From Lachnospiraceae bacterium (GTDB lineage Bacteria; Bacillota_A; Clostridia; Lachnospirales; Lachnospiraceae): a stretch of 12,396 nt of DNA. Shown piece after piece: positions 1 to 6,324 of this stretch. The stretch is from NCBI GenBank assembly GCA_017614185.1, contig JAGACI010000034.1:1-12396 (forward strand), written 5' to 3'. The notes under the pieces are model-generated. The model was given only the letters and a program-made list of their open reading frames with translations, was not told the origin of the DNA and made no database searches. The first letter of the stretch is position 1. Each line of letters begins with the position of its first letter. The position numbers and the translations under genes were made by a program.

Positions 1-1425
1 AGCGTACTTGCAACCTATGCACAAAAGGGACTTCCTGCATTCGGAATCTACGGGAAAGATGTTCAGGATGCAGACGACACCGTTATACCTGAAGACGTAA
101 AGACCAAACTTTTAAGATTTGCAAGAGCAGCAGTAGCTGCAGCTTCAATGAAGGATAAGTCATATCTTCAGATAGGTTCCCAGTGCATGGGAATCGGCGG
201 TTCCATAATCAACCACGATTTCTTCGAGGAATACCTTGGAATGCGTGTTGAATCCGTTGACGAGGTTGAAATCCTTAGAAGAATGGATGAGCACATTTAC
301 AATGAGGACGAGTATCAGAAGGCTTTGGCCTGGATAAAGAAGTACTGCAGACAGGGATTCGACAAGAACCCGGACTTTGTTAAAAAGAGTGATGAGCAAA
401 AGGGAAAAGACTGGGAGTTTACCGCCAAGATGGCTGTAATCATCGAAGATCTTTATCAGGGCAATCCCAATCTCCCCGAAGGCTGCGAAGAGGAAGCTGT
501 AGGACACAATGCAATCTGCGGCGGCTTCCAGGGACAGCGTCAGTGGACGGATCACTGGCCAAACTGTGACTTCCCCGAGGCAATCCTTAACACATCATTT
601 GACTGGAACGGAGCGAGAGAGCCCTTTATTCTTGCGACAGAGAACGATACTCTTAACGGCGCCGGCATGATGTTTATGAAGCTTTTAACCAACCGTCCAC
701 AGATGTTTGCCGATGTAAGAACATACTGGAGCGGCGGCGCGGTTAAGAGAGTAACAGGATATGACATTGAAGGCCATGCCAAAGATGCGGACGGTTTCAT
801 TCATCTTATAAACTCAGGTGCATGCTGTCTTGACGCCTGCGGTGAAGTTAAGGATGAAAACGGAAATGCCATCATGAAAGAGTGGTACAACGTTACCGAG
901 AAAGACATGGAGACTATCATGGCAGCTACCGAGTGGTGCCCTGCCGACAACGGCTACTTCAGAGGCGCCGGATATTCCGGAAGATTTCTTACAAGAGCCG
1001 AGATGCCTGCAACAATGATCAGGCTTAACCTTGTGAAAAACTTAGGCCCCGTTTTGCAGATTGTGGAAGGATGGACAGTAAATCTTCCCGATGAAGTTTC
1101 GGATGTTCTTTGGAAGAGAACCGACTACACATGGCCCTGCACATGGTTTGCACCCCGCACGGACGGCGTAGAGGGCTCACCTTTTAAGAGCGCATATGAC
1201 GTGATGAACAACTGGGGAGCCAACCACGGTGCAATAAGCTACGGACATATAGGAGCAGATCTTATCACCATGGCATCAATGCTTCGCATACCCGTTTGCA
1301 TGCACAATGTAAGTCCTGATGACATCTATCGTCCTGCGGCATGGAATGCATTCGGAAGTGACAAAGAAGGCCAGGATTACAGAGCCTGCAAGGCTTACGG
1401 ACCGCTCTACAAGACCATAAGATAA
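1..1425 (+). CDS. fucI: L-fucose isomerase, 5'-truncated by window edge
   Basis: The reading frame is open from base 1 to the TAA at 1423-1425, giving 474 visible residues. Family members are about 590 residues, so roughly 115-120 N-terminal residues lie outside the window. FucI is a cytoplasmic Mn-dependent ketol isomerase that converts L-fucose to L-fuculose; it also acts on D-arabinose and, more weakly, on related aldoses. Family hallmarks are the FDWNGAREP and TENDTLNG blocks, the FADVRTYWS block, and WGANHGAISYGHIGADL near the C-terminus. Likely metal or catalytic residues are Glu (codon 577-579), Asp (646-648) and His (1225-1227), which match the Glu/Asp/His set described for E. coli FucI. 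No fuculose-phosphate aldolase gene is visible nearby. No terminator is seen after the stop, so transcription may run into the regulator gene. The family is secure; the true substrate here is not. Confidence 0.93.
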   Translation, partial: SVLATYAQKGLPAFGIYGKDVQDADDTVIPEDVKTKLLRFARAAVAAASMKDKSYLQIGSQCMGIGGSIINHDFFEEYLGMRVESVDEVEILRRMDEHIYNEDEYQKALAWIKKYCRQGFDKNPDFVKKSDEQKGKDWEFTAKMAVIIEDLYQGNPNLPEGCEEEAVGHNAICGGFQGQRQWTDHWPNCDFPEAILNTSFDWNGAREPFILATENDTLNGAGMMFMKLLTNRPQMFADVRTYWSGGAVKRVTGYDIEGHAKDADGFIHLINSGACCLDACGEVKDENGNAIMKEWYNVTEKDMETIMAATEWCPADNGYFRGAGYSGRFLTRAEMPATMIRLNLVKNLGPVLQIVEGWTVNLPDEVSDVLWKRTDYTWPCTWFAPRTDGVEGSPFKSAYDVMNNWGANHGAISYGHIGADLITMASMLRIPVCMHNVSPDDIYRPAAWNAFGSDKEGQDYRACKAYGPLYKTIR

Positions 1426-1446
1426 TACTTTGCTTTATCGCAATAC

Positions 1447-1475
1447 TTGAATGAAGACGGCATATTTGGTACAAT
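1447..1475 (+). promoter_or_regulatory. Predicted sigma-70/sigma-A promoter of the LacI-family regulator gene
   Basis: A -35 TTGAAT (1447-1452) is followed after a 17-bp spacer by a -10 TACAAT (1470-1475). The -10 is preceded by TGG (1467-1469), an extended -10 element. The start of transcription would fall near 1482, upstream of the chosen regulator start codon at 1532. This argues against the longer reading frame that begins with the ATG at 1451, since that ATG overlaps the -35 box. Confidence 0.6.
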
Positions 1476-1478
1476 TAC

Positions 1479-1490
1479 CGAAACGGTTCA
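1479..1490. promoter_or_regulatory. Operator-like site at regulator promoter (probable autoregulation)
   Basis: CGAAACGGTTCA matches 10 of 12 bases of the core CGAAACGTTTCG found in the perfect palindrome at 2673-2694. The centre (1484/1485) lies at about +3 relative to the predicted start of transcription, so a bound repressor would block initiation of its own gene. A central CG step is typical of LacI-family operators. Binding is inferred. Confidence 0.5.
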
Positions 1491-1531
1491 CTATTTTGAG
1501 CGAACAAGTAAAAAGGGAAAGCGGGAATAAT

Positions 1532-2530
1532 ATGCCGGCAACAATCAGAGATATAAAAGAACAGACAGGATTATCACTTGCAACCATTTCCAAGTATTTG
1601 AACGGAGGAAATGTTCTACCTGAGAACAGGGTCAAGATAGAGGCTGCAATCAAGGACCTTCACTATGAAGTTAACGAGATTGCAAGAGGACTTGTAACCA
1701 ACAAGACACGTACAATCGGTGTCCTCGTATTCTCAATCTCAAGCCCCTTCTCAGGGATGATTCTGCATCACGTGGGTGCGGCTTTACGTAAGAGCGGCTA
1801 CGGTATGCTTATCGTAGACTCATGTGATGACGAAGAGATAGAAAGAAAGAATGTCAAATATCTTATAAGCAAGAAGGTAGACGGAATTATCGTTCTGCCT
1901 GTTGCTACAAAGGGAGATTTCCTTGCACCTGCAAGAAACGCGGGAATCCCCATCGTGCTTCTTGACCGTTCGCTTTCGGACGTATCATTTGACTGCGTAA
2001 GAATCGACAACAGGAAGTCAACTTACAATGCAATGCAGGAACTTATAAAAAGAAACCACAAGAAGATTGCGGTCATTGCTTCCGAAAGGGAATACACAGG
2101 CCGTGAGCGTTACGGCGGATTCATGGATGCGATGAGAGATGCAAATCTTGAGGTTCCCATCGAATACCAGGTAAGAGGAACACACTCCATTGCAAGCGGT
2201 TACAACGGAATGAAGAAGCTCCTTACACTTAAGGACAGACCCACCGCTGTATTCATGAGTAACTATGAGATTACTTTAGGAGCCATGCTTGCAATGAACG
2301 AGTCGGGCTTCCGCTCACCCGAAGATATTTCGCTTATCGGATTTGACGATCAGTTATTCTTCCACTTGTTACAGCCCCAGGTCTACATGGTGGAACAGCC
2401 CATGCAGGCGATGGGAGAGAAAGCGGTTGAGATGTTACTTAAGCGCATTAAGACCGATAACAAGGAAGAACCCATGGAGATTGCACTGGGTACCAGAATG
2501 CAAACCGGTAACTCAATTAAGACTTTGTAA
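1532..2530 (+). CDS. LacI-family transcriptional regulator
   Basis: This 332-residue DNA-binding repressor has the usual LacI/GalR length. Residues 4-25 form the helix-turn-helix (TIRDIKEQTGLSLATISKYLNG). Residues 48-59 (NEIARGLVTNKT) match the hinge helix, whose leucine (Leu54) would insert at a central CpG of the operator. The rest is a periplasmic-binding-protein-like sugar sensor, with VDGIIVLP, DRSLSDVSFD and IGFDDQ motifs; Asp272 of the last is a usual effector contact. The start at 1532 was chosen because the HTH begins right after it and a promoter occupies 1447-1475. The longer ATG at 1451 would add 27 residues unlike the family. The Shine-Dalgarno is weak (AAAGGG at 1512-1517, GCGGGA at 1521-1526). 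The gene sits just upstream of the catabolic operon and likely represses it until a pathway sugar or intermediate binds. The effector is unknown. Confidence 0.9.
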   Translation: MPATIRDIKEQTGLSLATISKYLNGGNVLPENRVKIEAAIKDLHYEVNEIARGLVTNKTRTIGVLVFSISSPFSGMILHHVGAALRKSGYGMLIVDSCDDEEIERKNVKYLISKKVDGIIVLPVATKGDFLAPARNAGIPIVLLDRSLSDVSFDCVRIDNRKSTYNAMQELIKRNHKKIAVIASEREYTGRERYGGFMDAMRDANLEVPIEYQVRGTHSIASGYNGMKKLLTLKDRPTAVFMSNYEITLGAMLAMNESGFRSPEDISLIGFDDQLFFHLLQPQVYMVEQPMQAMGEKAVEMLLKRIKTDNKEEPMEIALGTRMQTGNSIKTL

Positions 2531-2572
2531 CTTATTCACGAAATTGACATCCATAAATTTGTCAGAGATTAA

Positions 2573-2584
2573 CAAAACGTTTCA
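2573..2584. promoter_or_regulatory. Operator-like site upstream of operon promoter
   Basis: CAAAACGTTTCA matches 10 of 12 bases of the core of the perfect palindrome at 2673-2694. Its centre (2578/2579) is about 58 bp upstream of the predicted start of transcription, just beyond the -35 box. It lies exactly 105 bp from the centre of the downstream palindrome, which is ten turns of B-DNA. This suits repression by looping across the promoter. The site does not match the CcpA cre consensus, because the required TG is missing. Confidence 0.55.
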
Positions 2585-2601
2585 CTTTTGTAAAAAACCT
2601 A

Positions 2602-2630
2602 TTGACGTTCCCATGATTTAAAGCTATAGT
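2602..2630 (+). promoter_or_regulatory. Predicted sigma-70/sigma-A promoter of the catabolic operon
   Basis: A -35 TTGACG (2602-2607) and a -10 TATAGT (2625-2630) are separated by exactly 17 bp, with one mismatch from consensus in each box. The predicted start of transcription is near 2637. It lies between two operator-like sites (centres 2578/2579 and 2683/2684) and would drive the kinase and the downstream genes. Confidence 0.75.
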
Positions 2631-2641
2631 GACATTGTGGA

Positions 2642-2666
2642 CGGGGTCCGATGACCCCGGTTTTTT
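2642..2666 (+). terminator. Terminator-like hairpin in operon leader (possible attenuator)
   Basis: A 7-bp stem, CGGGGTC (2642-2648) with GACCCCG (2653-2659), encloses a 4-base CGAT loop and is followed by G and six Ts (2661-2666). This is the form of a rho-independent terminator on the + strand. It is the only such structure after the regulator stop at 2530, so it could end that transcript. However, it also lies just downstream of the operon promoter, so every operon transcript must pass it. It could therefore be an attenuator or a 5' stabilising hairpin. No convincing antiterminator partner was found by eye. Confidence 0.6.
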
Positions 2667-2672
2667 ACGGGA

Positions 2673-2694
2673 CAGAGCGAAACGTTTCGCTCTG
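2673..2694. promoter_or_regulatory. Main operator: perfect 22-bp palindrome
   Basis: Eleven bases on each side are exactly complementary, with the core AGCGAAACGTTTCGCT centred on CG at 2683/2684. The site lies about 47 bp downstream of the predicted start of transcription and six bases before the kinase ATG at 2700. This is the expected form of a LacI-family operator and probably the highest-affinity site of the regulator encoded at 1532-2530. In RNA the same bases could fold into a hairpin abutting the kinase start codon. Confidence 0.8.
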
Positions 2695-2699
2695 AATGG

Positions 2700-4193
2700 A
2701 TGAAAAGAATGAAAAAACAACTCTTGATGGGGATTGATATAGGGACTTCTGCGTGCAAAGTTGCCGTCTTTGATTTGAAGGGAAACGTCCTGGCACAATC
2801 CAACAAACCTTACAAAGTATACTATCCCAACCCCGGCTGGGCCGAGCAGGACCCTGACGAATGGTGGGATGCAATATGCCAAGGAATCCGAGAAATACTG
2901 GATTCTTCGACGATCGCTCCTGAGGAGATCGCCGGAATCGGAGTGGACGGACAGAGCTGGTCCGCGATTCCTGTTAACGCGAAAGGCGAGGTTCTTCACA
3001 GGACTCCTATCTGGATGGACACGAGAGCCAGAGAAATTTGCGACAGGACGAAACGTTTAGCGGGAGAGGACAGAATCTTCGATATCGCAGGCAACGATTT
3101 CCTTCCTTCATACTCCACTCCGAAGATGCTGTGGTTTAAAGAAAACAAGCCTTTGGTGTATGAAGACACGGCACTTTTCTTACAGTCCAACAGTTACATA
3201 GTATTTAAACTCACAGGCGAGATGAGCCAGGATTTGAGTCAGGGATACGGAATTCACTTCTTTGACATGGAAAAGCTTCAATACGATGAGGAGCTTGCCG
3301 ATGAACTTGGCCTCTCAACCAAACTTGTACCAAGGTTATTTGGCTGTGATGAGATCGTGGGTGAGGTGACCCGCGAAGCATCCTCCTTAACCGGCCTCTT
3401 ACCCGGCACTCCTGTTGTTGCAGGCGGTTTGGATGCAGCATGCGGAACGCTGGGGGCCGGTGTGTGTGCCACAGGCCAGACGCAGGAGCAAGGCGGACAG
3501 GCTGGAGGAATGAGCATCTGTACCGACCACGCTCTTTCACATAAGAAACTGATTTTAAGTCCTCACGTTGTACCCGGCAAATGGCTTTTGCAGGGCGGAA
3601 CGGTAGGAGGCGGCGGAACCCTTAAGTGGTTTAAACAGGAATTCGGTCAGGGCTTAAGCTTTGATGAACTTACAAGAGAAGCTGAAGCGATATCCCCCGG
3701 TTCTGACGGAGTAGTCTTCCTTCCCTACATGGCAGGTGAGCGTTCTCCGATTTGGGATCCCGATGCGAAGGGTGTTTTTTACGGACTCTCATTTGATAAG
3801 ACAAGGGGCCACATGATAAGGGCGATTCTCGAAGGCGTTGCATTCTCCTTACAGCATAACCTTCAGACAGCCGAGGAAACCGGAGCTGAAGTAAACATCC
3901 TTAATGCGATGGGCGGCTCGGCAAACTCTTACCTTTGGACTCAGATTAAGGCAGATGTAACGGGGCGGACAATTCAGGTTCCGGCATCCGATACCGCAAC
4001 GACTCTCGGAGCCGCAATCCTTGCAGGAGTAGGCTGCGGACTTTACAGAGATTACGAGCAGGCTGTAACGAACACGATTCAGATTACAAGAGTTCAAAAG
4101 CCGATTACAGAAAATTATGAGAAGTATCAAAAGTGCATGGAGCTTTACTTAAAGCTTTATGAGGACCTTAAGGATACATTCAAAAAATATTAG
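2700..4193 (+). CDS. FGGY-family carbohydrate kinase (xylulokinase-like)
   Basis: This 497-residue cytoplasmic kinase has the usual FGGY length and transfers phosphate from ATP to a ketose or polyol. Residues 9-17 (LMGIDIGTS) are the N-terminal phosphate-binding strand. W105-M106-D107 matches the xylulokinase substrate-binding WND region. Asp245 in GGLDAACGTLGAG is the expected catalytic base. FLPYMAGERSPIWDP and GGSANSYLWTQIKAD are typical C-terminal (FGGY_C) blocks. Overall it resembles xylulokinase (XylB) more than glycerol kinase or rhamnulokinase. FGGY specificity cannot be read from motifs, and the neighbours (GatD-like dehydrogenase, reductase, GatZ-like protein) suggest a hexitol, pentitol or ketose rather than xylulose. 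No clear Shine-Dalgarno precedes 2700. The in-frame ATG at 2709 is an alternative start, with only GGA at 2698-2700 before it. An operator-like site lies inside the gene at 3049-3060. Confidence 0.9.
   Translation: MKRMKKQLLMGIDIGTSACKVAVFDLKGNVLAQSNKPYKVYYPNPGWAEQDPDEWWDAICQGIREILDSSTIAPEEIAGIGVDGQSWSAIPVNAKGEVLHRTPIWMDTRAREICDRTKRLAGEDRIFDIAGNDFLPSYSTPKMLWFKENKPLVYEDTALFLQSNSYIVFKLTGEMSQDLSQGYGIHFFDMEKLQYDEELADELGLSTKLVPRLFGCDEIVGEVTREASSLTGLLPGTPVVAGGLDAACGTLGAGVCATGQTQEQGGQAGGMSICTDHALSHKKLILSPHVVPGKWLLQGGTVGGGGTLKWFKQEFGQGLSFDELTREAEAISPGSDGVVFLPYMAGERSPIWDPDAKGVFYGLSFDKTRGHMIRAILEGVAFSLQHNLQTAEETGAEVNILNAMGGSANSYLWTQIKADVTGRTIQVPASDTATTLGAAILAGVGCGLYRDYEQAVTNTIQITRVQKPITENYEKYQKCMELYLKLYEDLKDTFKKY
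3049..3060. promoter_or_regulatory. Intragenic operator-like site within the kinase gene
   Basis: CGAAACGTTTAG matches 11 of 12 bases of the core of the main operator. It is centred 371 bp downstream of that operator, within the kinase coding sequence (Thr-Lys-Arg-Leu codons). The placement resembles the auxiliary O2 operator inside E. coli lacZ. It could be coincidence; binding is inferred from sequence only. Confidence 0.4.
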
Positions 4194-4216
4194 TTCTAAG
4201 AAAAGAGGATTGAGAT

Positions 4217-5266
4217 ATGAAAGCCGGTGTAGTACATGCCAAAAACGACATTCGTTATGAGGAGATTGAGAAACCGCAAGCAGCTCCCGGAAAGGTTGTA
4301 ATCAAAGTTAAATACACAGGAATCTGCGGATCGGACATTCCGAGAGTAAACGCAGATGCCTGCCACTACTTCCCGAACGTACTTGGACATGAGTTTTCCG
4401 GAACGGTTACCGAGATAGGCGAAGGCGTAACAACCTTAAAGGTCGGCGACAGAGTAGCGGGAATTCCCCTGGTACCCTGTATGCAATGTGAGGACTGCCA
4501 GAAAGGCAACTATTCACTCTGTAAGCATTACAGCTTCATAGGTTCAAGAGAATTCGGAAGCTATGCGGAATATGTCGCAGTTCCTGAGAGAAACGCAGTT
4601 AAGTTTGACAACGAAGTAAGCTTTGAAAAAGGTGCTTTCTTCGAACCCGCAACAGTCGCTCTTCACGGACTTAGGAGAGTCGATTACAAGGGGGGCAAAA
4701 ACGTAGCAATCCTTGGCGGCGGCACAATCGGACTTATGACAGCCCAGTGGGCAAAGATTTTTGGAGCAAAGAGCGTAACAGTCTTCGACATCCTTGATGA
4801 GAGACTCGAGCTTGCGAAAAAGCTTGGCTGCGATTACGGAGTTAATTCAGGTAAAGACGACTTCATGGACCGCGTAAAAGAGATTACGGACGGCAGAGGT
4901 TTTGACTACGTATACGAGACAGCCGGCAACACAATAACAATGAAAATGGCATTTAAACTTGCCGCCAATAAAGCAGGGGTATGTTTCATCGGAACACCCA
5001 CAAGGGATTTGTCCTTCACGGTTGAAGAGTGGGAGAACATGAACAGAAAAGAGTTCACACTCACAGGTTCATGGATGAGCTACTCGGCTCCCTTCCCCGG
5101 AGATGAATGGACACTTACATCTCACTATTTCAAAACAGGAGAGCTCAAATTCGATGAGTCATTCATCTTCAAAAAGATTCCGCTCTCCGAGATTGCTTCG
5201 GCATTCGAGATGTTCAAAACACCCGGAACGGTTAAAGGCAAGATTTTAATAGACAGCGAAAAGTAA
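4217..5266 (+). CDS. Zinc-dependent polyol(-phosphate) dehydrogenase, GatD-like
   Basis: This 349-residue cytoplasmic protein is a medium-chain zinc dehydrogenase resembling galactitol-1-phosphate 5-dehydrogenase (GatD), which makes D-tagatose 6-phosphate. Catalytic zinc ligands are Cys37, His58, Glu59 and probably Glu143. Cys88, Cys91, Cys94 and Cys102 bind the structural zinc. The Rossmann motif GGGTIG is at 167-172, and Asp191 at the end of the next strand suggests NAD rather than NADP. GatD-like blocks include GSDIPRV, YSFIGSR, and GSWMSYSAPFPGDEW near the C-terminus, which closely parallels E. coli GatD from memory. AGAGGA (4204-4209) lies 7 bases before the ATG, and the gap to the kinase gene is 23 bp. 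With a GatZ-like protein two genes downstream, oxidation of a hexitol phosphate to a ketose phosphate is the leading guess. An unphosphorylated polyol (sorbitol dehydrogenase-like) substrate remains possible. Confidence 0.88.
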   Translation: MKAGVVHAKNDIRYEEIEKPQAAPGKVVIKVKYTGICGSDIPRVNADACHYFPNVLGHEFSGTVTEIGEGVTTLKVGDRVAGIPLVPCMQCEDCQKGNYSLCKHYSFIGSREFGSYAEYVAVPERNAVKFDNEVSFEKGAFFEPATVALHGLRRVDYKGGKNVAILGGGTIGLMTAQWAKIFGAKSVTVFDILDERLELAKKLGCDYGVNSGKDDFMDRVKEITDGRGFDYVYETAGNTITMKMAFKLAANKAGVCFIGTPTRDLSFTVEEWENMNRKEFTLTGSWMSYSAPFPGDEWTLTSHYFKTGELKFDESFIFKKIPLSEIASAFEMFKTPGTVKGKILIDSEK

Positions 5267-5284
5267 TACACGGAGGAAAATAAA

Positions 5285-6298
5285 ATGGCAGTAGATCCCA
5301 AGAAAGTTCCACAGATAACACTCAATAACGGAGCAAAGGTTCCCTGCATGGGAATGGGAACATTCGGTTCCGACAGATTCACCGCCGAGGAAGTTTCAAA
5401 TGCGGTTGCAGGCGCAATCAGAGCAGGTTACAGAATGTTTGACTGTGCGGCATGCTACGGAAACGAAGACCAGATCGGTGAAGTATTTAAAGCAGCATTT
5501 GATGAAGGTGTTGTAGAGAGAAAAGAAATGTATATCATGACCAAGGTCTGGAACGATATGCACAGAAGAGTTGAAGAGTCATGCAGAAAGTCAATCGCAG
5601 ATTTGCAGTGCGATTACATTGACCTCTTCTTCATCCACTGGCCTTTCCCCAACTACCATGCACCTCATTGTACGGTAGATTCAAGAAACCCTGACTCAAA
5701 GCCTTTCTCAGTGGCAGAGTTCATGGATACATACAGACAGTGCGAGGAGCTCGTAAGAAAGGGATTAATAAGACACATCGGTCTTTCAAACATGACAATC
5801 CCCAAACTTGAGGCAGTAATCGACAAGTTCGAGATTCAGCCCGTTGCATGCGAGATGGAGCTTCACCCTTGCTTCCAGCAGCAGGAGCTTTTCGACTACC
5901 TCGTAGCACACAAGATTCAGCCTGTAGGCTTCATGCCTCTCGGTTCACCTCAGAGACCTGAGCGTGACATGGAAGCAGGAGACATCGCAGACATGCAGGT
6001 ACCCGAGTTCAAGGCAATTGCTGAGGCTCACGGAGTACATCCCGCAATCATCTGCCTTAAGTGGGCGGTTCAGAGAGGACAGATTCCGATTCCTTTTTCT
6101 ATTCACGAGATGGAATACACAAGCAACATCGAGTCAACTCTCACAGAGCCCCTTACAGCTGAGGAAATGGCAACAATCGCTACACTTGAAAAGAATAATC
6201 GCCTCGTTAAGGGCCAGGTATTCCTTTGGGAAGGTGCCACAGACTGGCATGACCTTTGGGATGAGGACGGATTCATCGTTGACTGTCCCGATGCCTAA
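5285..6298 (+). CDS. Aldo-keto reductase
   Basis: This 337-residue cytoplasmic TIM-barrel oxidoreductase reduces aldehydes or aldoses with NAD(P)H. The full AKR catalytic tetrad is present: Asp53 and Tyr58 (FDCAACYGNE), Lys87 (TKVWN) and His118 (FIHWP). HIGLSN is also typical. The cofactor-phosphate loop reads IPFSIHEME (residues 269-277). It lacks the Lys and Arg that bind the NADPH 2'-phosphate in aldose reductases (IPKSxTPxR), with Phe271 and Glu277 instead, which hints at NADH use. The protein is somewhat longer than many bacterial AKRs because of the segment after the catalytic His and an acidic C-terminal tail (DWHDLWDEDG). GGAGG (5272-5276) lies 8 bases before the ATG, 18 bp after the dehydrogenase stop. 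In this operon it may reduce an imported aldose to an alditol, or a keto intermediate. Substrate is inferred from context only. Confidence 0.9.
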   Translation: MAVDPKKVPQITLNNGAKVPCMGMGTFGSDRFTAEEVSNAVAGAIRAGYRMFDCAACYGNEDQIGEVFKAAFDEGVVERKEMYIMTKVWNDMHRRVEESCRKSIADLQCDYIDLFFIHWPFPNYHAPHCTVDSRNPDSKPFSVAEFMDTYRQCEELVRKGLIRHIGLSNMTIPKLEAVIDKFEIQPVACEMELHPCFQQQELFDYLVAHKIQPVGFMPLGSPQRPERDMEAGDIADMQVPEFKAIAEAHGVHPAIICLKWAVQRGQIPIPFSIHEMEYTSNIESTLTEPLTAEEMATIATLEKNNRLVKGQVFLWEGATDWHDLWDEDGFIVDCPDA

Positions 6299-6324
6299 AT
6301 CTTGAAAATGGAGGGTTGCGTAAG

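Noticed and set aside
1426..1446. Terminator after the fucose isomerase gene
   Set aside because: Only a 4-bp stem (TTGC with GCAA) is present and no T tract follows.
1451..1531. Upstream ATG at 1451 as the regulator start
   Set aside because: It overlaps the predicted -35 box and the promoter lies within this stretch. The extra 27 residues do not resemble LacI-family N-termini, whose HTH begins right after the ATG at 1532.
2343..2621. Plus-strand frame overlapping the end of the regulator gene
   Set aside because: It is out of frame within the regulator, has no family resemblance and runs into the promoter region.
2573..2694. CcpA catabolite-response (cre) sites
   Set aside because: The sites share a central CG but lack the TG and CA positions of the cre consensus. 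They agree with each other better, which points to the local regulator.
2696..2737. Thirteen-codon leader ORF overlapping the kinase start
   Set aside because: ATG at 2696 to TGA at 2735-2737 has no Shine-Dalgarno, no residue bias suggesting an attenuator peptide, and overlaps the kinase in another frame.
2562..2999. Minus-strand frame of 145 codons across the operon control region
   Set aside because: It runs through the promoter, hairpin and kinase start, shows no recognisable domain, and looks like a chance opposite-strand frame. Other minus-strand frames were rejected for the same reason.
6316..6324. TTG start for the GatZ/KbaZ-like gene
   Set aside because: It directly abuts GGAGGG, leaving no spacer. 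The ATG at 6325 has a normal 9-base spacing.
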